Shown here piece by piece: positions 39,887 through 50,600 of a DNA stretch of 64,000 nt (position 1 is its first letter; every line of letters begins with the position of its first letter). The position numbers and the translations under genes are program-made. A model generated the notes under the pieces. The model was not told the origin of the DNA, searched no databases, and was given only the letters and a program-made list of their open reading frames with translations. Where the stretch lies: the NCBI GenBank assembly GCA_022385805.1, contig MU277705.1:224520-288519 (forward strand), in the 5' to 3' direction. Origin of the DNA: Pilatotrama ljubarskyi. Lineage: Eukaryota; Basidiomycota; Agaricomycetes; Polyporales; Polyporaceae.

Positions 39887-40473
39887 GCGAATGCGCAGGC
39901 CTTGTTTGGCCGCCTGCCCGATATAGTAGGCGCGGGCAGTTGTCCACCAGCCTCAAGATTTTGTCGCTGTCAGCGCATGTGGCCCACTAAGCACATTTTC
40001 ATTCATTCCATGACCAACTACCTGCTCTGTAACTTATGGGAAATTGACGGCACATTCCAGACGAGCAGAAACAGTTCATTCTGACCATGTCTGCCCACCT
40101 CACTCAAAAGCAGATTGTGGAGGTCACGGGTATAAGTGCTCGGACGGTCAGGCGCATGCGCCAGCCTCACCGGGAAACTGGTCGCATCTCGTGGCGGCCC
40201 CTTGCCGGCGCAGGGCCAACCCCTAGCAGGAACCGAGACACAGCAGCCTGGGGCTGATTCTGGCGGGATTGTGCAGCAGGATTGAAGTTCTCGTCGCGGA
40301 CAGGAATCCGAGGGTGTTGCGTTCACCAAAGAAGCAGCAAAGAATGTTACAGCAAAGCAGTAGTAGGCAGACTCGAGATGGTGGCAAACGACGTGACACA
40401 AAGCGCTGTCCTGCGGTTGAGCGCCCACACCTACTATATCGGGCAGGTGGCCAAATAAGGCCTGCGCATTCGC
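39887..40473 (+). mobile_element. Nested ~587-bp inverted-repeat element in left arm
   Basis: Bounded by ~45-50 bp inverted repeats. The outer one reads GCGAATGCGCAGGCC, then TTGTTTGGCC and CCTGCCCGATATAGTAGG; the inner one (40423-40473) is the same sequence on the other strand with TTATTTGGCC. Contains a short helix-turn-helix reading frame at 40087-40257. Looks like a non-autonomous (MITE-like) derivative of a Tc1/mariner-type element that has become part of the arm. No duplication at its ends could be assigned. Confidence 0.6.
40087..40257 (+). CDS. 56-residue helix-turn-helix fragment (Tc1/mariner-like N-terminus)
   Basis: ATG at 40087, stop at 40255-40257. Reads HLTQKQIVEVTGISARTVRR then MRQPHRETGRISWRPL and a Gly/Pro/Arg segment ending SRNRDTAAWG. 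The pattern of IVEVTGISARTVRR, then RETGRI, then a G-x-G-P-x-P-S-R-x-R-D tail is that of the N-terminal DNA-binding helix-turn-helix of Tc1/mariner transposases. There is no catalytic DDE/D part, so this can at best be a DNA-binding peptide. Whether it is expressed is unknown. An identical mirrored copy lies in the right arm. Confidence 0.45.
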   Translation: MSAHLTQKQIVEVTGISARTVRRMRQPHRETGRISWRPLAGAGPTPSRNRDTAAWG

Positions 40474-40789
40474 CACCTGCTCCTCCCACGTTCGGCTTAT
40501 AATTAGTGCTGTCACACGAACGACCGCAACAGTTCTAATTAGGACTCCTTCCCGCCATTCCCCTTACCCGTCGAAAAACCTTCCAAGATTTCTGCAGAAA
40601 GGCAGCCACACTACGTCGCCCTCCAAGTACATCTTCCGAATAGTACTGTATGTTTTCCGTATGTCTCCCGGACCCATCAGGACCCACATCCCGGTGTCCC
40701 GAGTAGTCCCATGACATCTACTCAGCTCAATTCGGCAGGTAGGTATGTTTTCCTTGGCAGCTGTATGTTGCCGCTCCCACAGTGGCCCG

Positions 40790-41546
40790 TACCCCGGTTT
40801 TGGTCAATGCCACGACATTCCATGCGCGCTTTCTCCCGCTGTCTGAAAGGGGGTGTCCCCTGACATGCGCTCGCTGCCTCCAGTGTCTGAAACACTCTCT
40901 TCCCACCACCATCCTCTGCTGTCCACCGTCTCGCCGCTCCCCGCCCCTCTGTCTCCTCCCAGTCTGCGTGCGCATATCAGACAGCCACCAAGATTGTTAC
41001 AGGTGTCTAGTGGCCGCCTTGTTCTGTTCGTACCGTGAGCACGCTCTGTTGTCGACACCGCCTATGCCTAGCTTGTCCTCGCACCACGTTTCCCCTCGCA
41101 CATTGCTCCCTCTCAACACGCTCCTCGCTGTCACCCTCGCTTGGCCTCGCACCGCCCCTCCTGGTGCCATGCCTCCTCGCTTGTGCCTGGCTCTGTCCTC
41201 ACGTCGCGGGCTCATCACGGGCTTGTCGCGTGCAGCACCTTTGCATCTCCTTGTGCGCCCAGCCATTCTCGCCTCATCCTTCTCACGTCTTGTCTCCTTA
41301 CGCACACTTAGCTCCGTCCTCACACTGTGTTCTGTCGCGCACCCATCCATTCTCACCGCATTCTCCTCACACGCACGTGTCCCTTGCAAATTGGTATCTC
41401 TCCGTCTGCACACATGCGCTGGTCCCCTTTGCCCCTCGACTCCACATGCACACAGCTTGTCCTTGCACCGTTCTGCTCGCGCACATCCCACCTTCCACCG
41501 TGCAGCATCTGCTCCCCACTACGCCTCCTTGTCCCACGTCTCCTCG
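40790..41546. other. Pyrimidine-rich arm segment with spurious long frames
   Basis: Plus strand is dominated by C and T (CTCTCTTCCCACCACC, CACGTCTCCTCGCGTCGCC). Frames of 278 and 184 codons stay open here and again in the mirror copy at 51698-52450. Their products are Ser/His/Cys/Leu-rich, have no domain logic, and overlap each other on one strand, which is what a purine/pyrimidine bias produces by lack of stop triplets. I regard them as non-coding. Confidence 0.6.
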
Positions 41547-41854
41547 CGTCGCCCCAATTCCACGTCGCTACTGTTTGCCGCCCTCGTAACCCTGTATTAC
41601 CTGAGAGGTCAACACTGACATAACAGATTCCCCCATCATGATTTGACACAGGTGCAGCAGGGTTTCATGCCATCTCACAAAATGATATCATATAGCTCCA
41701 CAGTGAGGCGTGCAAGAATGCTAGTAGCATGAAGAAGAAGTCGTGTATGTTGAGTACATTGGGTCAGGAATTGATGGCTTCATACTGTGAGGACTGTAAG
41801 GATGCAAGACAAGATACACAAGGACGGGCATGGTTGTCGAGCTCAAGGGTTGCC

Positions 41855-43936
41855 CTACACATCAGTGGGCGTGGGCTTCTTATTGCGTGGTGCGCGCTTG
41901 GCCTTGGGCTTCAGCGCCGCGTCCTTGCCCCGACCCTCGTGCGAAGGAACTGAAGCCTTATTACCGCGCGGTGCACGCTTGGCCTTAGGTCTAGGTGCCG
42001 TGTTCTCGTGCTGACCATCATTCGAAGGAGCCAAAGCTCCCTGAGTGCCCGACTTGCGACACTTCACAGGGGGCGGGGCCGACTCTCCGCCGTCAATGTT
42101 GGAGGCAGAGCCCGCAGCCGTATGGGTGTGCTTCAGAGATGAAGAGGTGGCAGTCCTCTCTTCCACAACTCACTGTTCCTCATCGTCCTTGCTACTGTCC
42201 TCCTCGTCCTCCTTGTCAAGGTCCTATTCTTTTTCGTCCTCATCCTCGTCTTCTTCCTCCTCATCCTCTCCCTCTCCCTGAGCACCCACCCACTCCTTCT
42301 TCTTGTGAGTCTTACCGGCGTCGCTACGCTTCTTGCGAGCAGGGATCTCCCGGCCTTGCACTTCTCGTCATAGGTCTTCTGTTGGGCCTGCAACTGGGCA
42401 GGGGTGAGACAGACGAAGGAGCACTCGCTGTCATTGATCGCTTTGATGATGAGGCGGAGTGGCGGGAGACTGGTACTGAGAGCGGATGGGTTGACAAACT
42501 TCTCTGCGCAATAGCCGACCAGCTCGACACCATAGCGAAGGATGATGTTCTTCTCGTGCTTAGCATAATGCATGATCGCCTTTGGGTTGCCGGTGATTGT
42601 GCCTGGAAAGTAGACATGAGTTCCTCGGAATGCCACAGCAGAATCACAGCTGTTGGGAAGCTACTCACACAACATAGTCCGGACCTTTTTCCGGATCTCA
42701 TGTTTGAAGTAGTCTGCCTTTTCTTTCGCGGTACTGTGAAGATCTGGTGACTCATCCTCGTCAGCTGATTGGTGCGAATGAATGGGACTGGTTGACAAAC
42801 GCACTTGCAAAGTCGCACCCTGCCACAGCAAACACCTCCATCTTCGTTGTGATAAGCTCACAGTCCCAGCCGCGGAACAACACACGCATGAAGCGATCCA
42901 TATGGGCGTTGGTGAAGAACCAGCAGGGCTTGGAATGATACTCTGTGTTGTTCTGCATCATGAGTATCATCACCTTGACGCTGATGCGGTTCTTAAGGCC
43001 AATACTCTGAATAACTTCTGAGTATACTGCCACCGAAGATGAGAACCGACTGTACTTACCAGTCGAACCATCTCATTGCACGAGTGTTCCCAGTCCGCAA
43101 CACGTCCTCGCTCTGTCAGTCGTTGACCAAACTTGTGAGATGTCTGGTTGTCCATGAGGTCGCTGACTAGCTTCTGCTTCTCTTCATCCGTGAGTGCATG
43201 GTACTCATTGATCCGTGAGTGCATGGTACTCATCGATCCGCGCGCGCTGCATGTCGATGAGCCGTTACCCGTTGCCCGGCTCAGCATCTACCTGTATGTC
43301 AGCAATCTATATCACGCACAGTAAAGGGTGCGACATACCTTCATTTATCTCCTTTGCAAGAGAGTGGGACCAGGCGTTGTAAGCATTCGCCTTCCTGTCT
43401 TTCAGAGGATTCACACTGCCAAAGAACATGAGAACTGCGAACGCCTTTGTGTTGTCGTACTGTCCATCCAACTCCACCTGTAATTCTTCTTGCTTTGTCT
43501 GACTAGCAGCCATCATAGCGGTGTGTTGCACAGAAGATATTTTGGGAGCTTGTTTCCTCTTCATTGGGACAGTAGGGAGTGTGATGACGTGCGCAGATGG
43601 CCCGTAGACGATGTTGACAAAGGGTGGCTGAGCAGCACCTTGAGCAGCGGGAGTCAAAGCCGCGGTCCCTAGAATAGTGGGTGTGGAAGATGAGGTCGCC
43701 ATCGTCGAAGCATGCATAGAGGCAGGATACGAGGTAGGCAGAGGAGGCAGAGGAGGGAGAGGCTGAGGATAGGATGCAGGGTCTGATGGTGAGGTGGATG
43801 GGACTGGAGGCGGGAGTAGAGGTGGCCGCACAGTCGGGAGGCACATAGGGTTGAGTAGATGGGTGAACGTTATCATGCACCAAAGTGGATTGGCACATGG
43901 ACAGGTGTTGACAAGGCCCACTGGCCCATCCAGCAT
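41855..43936 (-). CDS. Transposon accessory protein A (uncharacterised Agaricomycete family)
   Basis: Multi-exon minus-strand gene assembled from consecutive frames: a Pro/Ser-rich N-terminus (43,930-43,500), then FAVLMFFGSVNPLKDRKANA and YNAWSHSLAKEINE (43,450-43,330), YHALTDEEKQKLVSDLMDN (43,240-43,070), CWFFTNAHMDRFMRVLFRGW (~42,930-42,820), KEKADYFKHEIRKKVRTML, and YGVELVGYCAEKFVNPSALS with INDSECSFVCLTPAQLQAQQ (42,590-42,380). It ends with an acidic run and a basic tail with two KAKRAPR repeats. I recall many copies of proteins with this order in mushroom genomes, none with a known role. The basic tail could bind DNA. Exact exon limits are not resolved, but the frames look intact. Confidence 0.5.
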
Positions 43937-45392
43937 TACCAGAGCAAGGACCTATGAAGGCAGAGCTGGCAAAAGCTTCACATGACCCAACTGCCAGGCT
44001 ACAGGAGGCACCAGATCAGCACCACACTAGATCCATCAAGGACGCTCCACTCGCATCAACACTGCCCCACTCACATCAGATCATACTGTTCTCGCATCAG
44101 ATTGCATTATTCTCGCGTCATGTTTGCATCATGCCGTTGTCAAGGCAACAATCTTACCAAAACAGCAGGCTGACTAAGATACTGAGCAACGCATGAGTAA
44201 GCAGGAGAAGAGAATGAATAAGCAGAGAAAGGGCTATTAGTCAGATTTTGAAGTAGCTGACTCATGTACATATCAATTTCCCATGCCCTGAGCCAAAAGG
44301 TATAAATACCGGCCCGGGGGCATACAATCTATAGGTTACCCATTATTGAGTAGTCTCCTGAAGCTCAGCCAAGCCTCAGTATCAGCAGCAAGCAAGTCAG
44401 TAGCAAGTCAGCCAGCTTGCAGCATTAGTCCAGGGCCATATCAGTGAAGATTCAGCCGGAACCTTGCAACGACAGACACTACGACTCCAGCAAGATTGGT
44501 TGGCTCCATGGGAGTTAAGACAACCACTGTTCCAGGGAGAACATCGACCGAGAACGAAGACTGCCACGGAGCGCAGAATATGAAGACTACGGAGCACAGA
44601 ATACGAAGACTGTCACGGAGTGCAGAATACAAAGACTGCCACGGAGCACAGACACCAATATGAAGACTGCCACATAGTGCAGATACGCAGGAAGAGGACA
44701 CCTCATACAACTACGCATAGGGGAAACTCTGCCTGAGATTACAGGGCCTCACACCACCTATTACTATATATACACCCACAAGAGTGTTTCTTCTCAGATC
44801 AGCCAGACCGGCTAGTCACGAACTCGGCGAAGCCTCTGTTGGAAAAGCAGGAAACCCCACACGCTTTGCGGTGTTGATCAGGGAATCATCTCACCTGTCC
44901 CTCATTATCACATAGCCTGTTGGAGTAGTGGAGTAGGCTCATCCTTGAGTACCCCTCTTTCAGACGTGATAGACACGACATCTCTATCCGACATTCCCGG
45001 ATTGCATACGACAACGTATTCATGGTCGGGTGCGGCAGAACAGGTGCAGACATTGTATTCAAGTGCAGGGGAAGGGGCCGCGAGTGAGGTTCAGGCCTCG
45101 AATCTCGCGCAGCTTTTATTCAAGAATAGAGAGTGCGCCGTAGTGACAGGTTTTGAAGTGTAGTATTCAGCAAACAAGCAGCAGAGTATCGAGGAGTGAG
45201 TAGAAAACGACGATGAGAAGCGGCGACAGCCATGCAGAGAATTATCGAGACAAGCAGGGCATACCAGGCAAACGAATGTCAGAATATGGACTGTGAATCA
45301 TGAAACTGCGAGAACAGCAGACACGATCCGACCGCTCATGACAAGAAGTATATTGAAGAGCTGAAACACAAAGTTTTTTTGGGCGAGCGTGC
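43937..45392. other. Non-coding spacer within the KDZ element
   Basis: About 1.4 kb between the two accessory genes. Contains a TATA-like GTATAAATACC near 44308 and an imperfect tandem repeat at 44556-44691. Short open frames have no protein character. It may contain an old LTR, since its TATA-plus-repeat layout resembles one, but I could not define TG...CA ends. Confidence 0.45.
44556..44691 (+). repeat. Imperfect minisatellite, five units of 23-31 bp
   Basis: Unit is about GAAGACTGCCACGGAGCGCA plus GAATAC; five successive degenerate copies. Unit length varies by small indels in the CTGCCACGG part and before GAAGACT. Confidence 0.7.
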
Positions 45393-47168
45393 CTAAACGT
45401 GACTGTCAGCGTACATCGCTTGGACAATCTGCAGCACCAGGTTGTCGTCCTGGAGGCAGAATGTGTCACAAACAGCTGTGTCCCACTGGCAGTTGATGTA
45501 GTTTTCTTCGATCGTCCACAACACCAGGTGCGCCGACTCGTTGAAGTGGTATTGCTCGAAGAGCGTGCGAGTTGCAGCCCCGAAGAAGCCCCGGTGCCGG
45601 TGCTGGCTGTATCCTGACATACGGAAGGGGACACCACCCTCGTACGTGATGTGAGATCTAAAGGTGCCAGATAACATAGGCCAGGCTGGCCCTTGAGAAC
45701 GAATGGTGGGTGACAGGGACCTGACCGACGAGACTTAGGAGATACTCGTCAGATCGGAGCTGCAAAGAGAGCGCTGGCTAGGGGAGGGAGGGGTCGACTC
45801 AGGGGTCTGCGGGACGTCCGTGACGTTCGGCATCCGGTTAGGGACAGGCATGACAATGCTTGCCAGGTTATGACACCTGAGCTCTACGAGGGATGTCAGT
45901 ATGCAGTGAAATTCCTCACAGTGAGTCTTACCGGTGACTAGGCAGATGTTCTCTTCCTTCAGGGAGTTGAGCTCCAAGTCCTTCGAGTGGCACTTGCTGC
46001 GCAGTGATGTAATCTTGTCATTGAGAGCACAGATCTGATCTGTGTAGTTGAGGGATTCCAGACTATGTGTCTTCGCCGCCAGCTGCCACAAGTACTCCTT
46101 GCCGTCACTGTCAGAGCCGGAGGCCTCATTAATGGGCTCTGAGGCACACGCCTTCTCTGCCTAACGAGCACTCATCTGGCGAGCTCCTGGTGGCATGGGA
46201 GTTTGCACCAGAGTGTGCACAGGAGTAGGTGGGGTGACATTATGGTGGTCTGCAACGGTTGTTTGCGACCTTGCTGGTGTCGGTGTCAGCGTCGACAGTA
46301 GTGTGATCAGACGTGGTGGAAGCGGAGGCAAGGTGGGGGTGCTCGGAGGTGCGGGAGCATGTGGCTGAGTGAACGTAGAAGGTGGGGGATCGTACACGGT
46401 GCATGCAGGGGATGGAATGCCAGCTTTGAGATACTGCTTGATCAAGGGCTCAAGCGTCCCAGGAGGGCGTCCTTGAAGCATGAAATGAGATGTCTAGCTC
46501 TGGGGCAGCAGACTGATGAGGGGCAGACGCAGGACAGGAGGGTTGCTGGATTCGGCCCAACTCTGCTTGTTGGTTAGCTTGTCCCATCTCCGCATCATAT
46601 CCAAAGTGACACCTTCAATGAACTCTTGTGCTATGCGGGCGAGAGCGAAGGGGGCACTGGCAGACTCGTCGAGGACATGCTTTGTAGCATAGGCATCAAT
46701 AACGGCCTCCTTGGGGACGATAGGAGTGTTGGGGCGACGAGTGCCGTTCGTGTGATTGCAGATTGTAGCGCCACTGGTGAAGTAGTCCCAGCCAGCATGC
46801 TGAGTGAACATCAGTACGAGCATAGGCGGCATTGTATGCAGGCTCACCAGGTTGTCCATGAACTCTATATACTTCTTCCGGATTTTGTTCTGCATATCCT
46901 TGTCGGTCTCATGCTTGAAGGTACAGAAGAGGGGGTGCATTTTGCCATTGACCTGACTGAGGCTGCTGCAGTGCGCGCTGACCATGAAGTATGCAAAGGC
47001 CATGCACCGGGCTCTGCGCTCATCCGGAGCGAAAGAAGGATCCCGGAGTAGGTGGCAAGAGACAGCCTCTATGCCAGGAGCGTTAAACGTAGTGTTGGAG
47101 AGCAGATTGCTACGGGCAGTCATGACTATGAGGGAGGGACAGTGTAGCGGACCCTTGGAGAGCGGCAC
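45393..47168 (-). CDS. Transposon accessory protein B (unassigned)
   Basis: Minus-strand frames follow each other from 47168: LLRDPSFAPDERRARCMAFA and HPLFCTFKHETDKDMQNKIR (47,070-46,870), APFALARIAQEFIEGVTLDM (~46,650), a proline-rich segment (46,480-46,160), a probable coiled coil (IT-SLRSKCHSKDLELNSLK-EEN, ~46,020-45,950), and a C-terminal globular-looking part (EQYHFNESAHLVLWTIEENY, ~45,550). The last part vaguely recalls a domain found in other uncharacterised Agaricomycete proteins, but not enough to name it. The gene lies between accessory protein A and the transposase on the same strand. Exons not fully resolved; may be damaged. Confidence 0.4.
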
Positions 47169-47639
47169 TCTCGGGGGCTGGCATTGAGTTCAAATGCAAG
47201 TTGGCAAGGACTGGAACACCCGCTGAACGGACAGAAAAACCCCGTCATATTGCAATCACTATGCCGTCTCTCAGACGGACCAAAGTCATGAGGTCGCACA
47301 AAATCCAACTTGAACAGAGTATAACTGTTCGTGCAGATACACTTCGAACATGCAGCAGCTTCGCGGACTTCTCATCGTGCAGTTCCTAGCGGCGCTGTGC
47401 CTCCTGTTGGGATGTGGCCTCACAGTGATTGCTTGGAGAAACCTCATTGGGTAGACTTTATACAGATACAACCAAGACTGGGGAAAGCACAACTATTGGT
47501 CCGCATCCTGCCTTCCTAGACCATCCACAAAGTCGACGAACACTTTCTCCTGTTGTTCCGTCTCCGCACCCGGTATGCAACCTTCCTCATTGGCAGTACA
47601 AGCTGCCTCATCAGCCGCTGTGGTTCCCCCCAATGTGAT

Positions 47640-50600
47640 CCAGGTAGGAGGTGGGACCGACGTAGATGGGTAAGCACAGCCGACTCGTCGACCAGCAACA
47701 AGCGTCCCAGAAAATCCTGGCAGCTGGGAGGTGTCCCGGAGATGCTGCGCAATCCGGAATCTGGGTACTCACTTCATTTTGATATTGCCACCGCCGGAAG
47801 AGCTCGTGCACAAGAGGAGGATTGGCGGCGAGGTTCTCGGTGATAGCATGATAGAAGTCAACGTGTTCATCAAGCATGAACGTGATGAGCCTCAGGATCT
47901 CGACGTTGAGACGGTAAATCTCCTCGCAAGCCCGCTTGATACTAAAGTACATATTCATTGCGCAGTGATTGGACGGTTGTGCCCAATGTAGCTGGCGCAA
48001 ATCCTGACGAGTATCACGGAGTAGGTCAAAATCAGCTACAGTGGACATGTTGACTATGTCATTCCAAGCAAGGGTGGGACGCAGAGGCCGAAGCTCTTGC
48101 GCGCGTGCATTGTACTTGGCGGTTGCCTTCTTAATGGCCGTCGCACGTGCCTTGAGTGCTTTTCCTAGCTTCTCGCCGAGCTTATACCCTATATCAGATA
48201 CATCAGCCTCATGTGATCTTCAGCAGCCCAAGCCCAAACTGACCAGTGCCGTTGAGCCCAAGCTTCGACATTGTTAGGGACGTGCTGGCATTAAGTCCGG
48301 AGTTGGGGGTGCGGACTTCAAAAATGCGGACTTCGAAGTTGAGAATGTCCGGACGGAGGCACAGCAAGGGTGAGGACTTCCGCGAAGCTATTAGCAACGC
48401 GCCTGAGAACCGTTTGGGGTGTCCTCGATTTTGGACTAGAGGATGGGGGTGGAGTACATCCGGAGTTGGAGCGGACTACGTCCTGGAGTTGGAGCGGACT
48501 TGGAGACAAGGAGCGGAATTGAGGACAAGACACATGTTGATTGCAGGATCATGGCAATGACAAAAAGTATAATAAGTATCTGAACTGAGTAGCTACGACA
48601 TACCAGCTCGGTAAATATAGAAGTAAGCCTTATTGTGAACGCAAACAATAAGGAGAAGGACGGAAGAGGGGTTCCGGGATGAAGACAATAAGCCTATTGT
48701 AAAGGAATGGTGCAATCTGAGACATAAGACTGAACTTCGGAGAAAATGCGGAGTTGTAATCCGGAAAAGCGGAGTTGTAGTCCAAAAATGCGGAGTAAAA
48801 CTCCGGAAAAGCGGAGGACAAGTATGAGAAGAATGTAGTGAAGTCAGAATGGGGAAATAAGTCCGGAGTTAGGTCCAGAAAATGCGGAGTTAAACCGGAG
48901 AAGAAGGTGGGTGCACAGGATGTAACAGACATCTCGAAAAGACGTTGAACGACCAGTTGCTCGAGCTTTTCAAGTGCCTGGCGATACTGCCGATAACCTA
49001 GTTCTCGAAACATCTTGTCGTACTGCAGTTGCCCCGGTTGCCAGTGTTCGACTATGCTCAGCTCTTCCTCACACTGTAGGACCTCTTCGTGGATGGTTTC
49101 ACAACGAACCCGTGATGTCCACGCCTTCGTGCGCATAGAATTGATCTGAGCTTGCTTAGCCTTCATGATGAGTGTATCCTGCCTGTCCATTGGTACGAAG
49201 CCATTCAAGTTGTCCAAGGTGATCTTGGCAGCGATGGCCTTCCGACTACAAAGCCTTGCATGAATCTCTAAACACATTTTGCAGAGCAGTAACAGCACTT
49301 ACCAGGTATTGCCGAAGCACACAAGCGACTCGACGTAGTCGAGATGAGCGGTGAGCTGCGGTGGTTCCAGCTTCTGGGACCTCAGGTACTCTCGCTCTTG
49401 TTCTATGTACAATTCGAAGTCACCCGCACCAATCGTGAGCTGATTACAGCACACGTCCAGGGCCTCCGAGTCGGTCTTGATGATGTCCAGTGCTTGACAG
49501 TAGTTGTCGTGAATGAATTTACCTGATGTTGGACATTCAGTAAGAGACCCTTGCCGACGCAAACAGACTCACCGGCCTCTGTGTGCTTCTGCTCACTCCA
49601 GAAACCGAAGTGCTGCTCCAGCGCCTGTTGCCGGTGGAATACAGTTGCCAACCGTGTTCCCGGCGCCAAAGTGTTCGACTCCGAGAAACAGCGCTCACAG
49701 CCCTCAAAATTCTCCTTACCGACCCCATCCATATACAATGGGTGCCAATCCACGTGGCACTGCCGGTTATGGCTGTGGCCGTGGAACGAAGGGACCACAC
49801 CCGTGATGTTCAGTGCGACAACCCGAGCGCCTATCAAACTACGTCGAAGAATCTTGTCGAGAGTGCATGCTACATTGTACCCGACTTTGATGTCCCCACC
49901 ATATACCTGTGTGAGCTTGTCAATGATGGCAAGAGGGTACTTCATCCTGTCACACTAGTCAGTTGGAGTCTGCAATGCACACGCCGCAATGGACATACAA
50001 CTCTCTGCTCTTCACCATGTCACACATCACAAGACAGTCCCTGTGATGACAGAGGCACACAAAGATGCCAGTGATTGTAAAAAGCACAAGCATCTTCTTT
50101 CGCACTTCAGGACCTGCATTGTGCCAGCGGTCCACGCACGTGGAGACACCGGATTGTCTATGTCAAACCACTTATCACTATTCAGCTCTTTGGTAGTGAT
50201 AGGCGGCGGGACACTGCAAGGAGAGCCCGAAGCGATGGGAGCGGGCGAAGGAAGGGCGGGAGGAGGCACTGGAGCCACAGAGGCCGTGATTGTGGATCTG
50301 GTGTCTGATGGCATTGCATCTGTCACCACAGCGATGCCAGGTGCAGGTATAGAGACAGGGGAGAGCGCCAGCGCGATGGTGGCAGTGGATACAGAAGCCA
50401 CAGCATCAACACGGGATGCGCCAGCGACGCTGACAATGGCCGGTGGACTGTGAGAGGATGGGATGGGTGAGTGCGGAACCTGAGCGACAGTCGCGTGTGC
50501 AGCAAATAAGCTGCTGCTGGGCACTGAGGAGGTAGAGGCGGGGGAAGGCACGGAGGATCCAGCAAGGTCAGGGGGAGTAGTAAGTCCAGGAGGTGGAGGA

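Larger units (their letters stand above)
39850..41546 (+). repeat. Left inverted arm (1,697 bp)
   Basis: Reverse complement of 51698-53372. Contains, outside to inside: the 21-bp tip, the ~587-bp nested element (39887-40473), a ~300-bp unique part, and a strongly pyrimidine-rich part (40790-41546). It is 22 bp longer than the right arm because ACCGCGCGGGCTTGCAGCGAAT next to the tip is absent on the right. A few single-base differences exist, such as CACGTGT versus CATGTGT near 41390. Confidence 0.9.

Noticed and set aside
40018..40515. 165-codon minus-strand frame in the nested element
   Set aside because: Starts at a non-ATG codon region inside the terminal repeat, runs antisense to the better helix-turn-helix frame, and has no recognisable protein features.
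40782..41618. 278-codon open frame in the left arm and its mirror copy (286 codons) at 51602-52462
   Set aside because: Product is low-complexity Ser/Leu/His/Cys without domains, overlaps other open frames on the same strand, and follows from pyrimidine bias. Presence in both arms is only arm identity.
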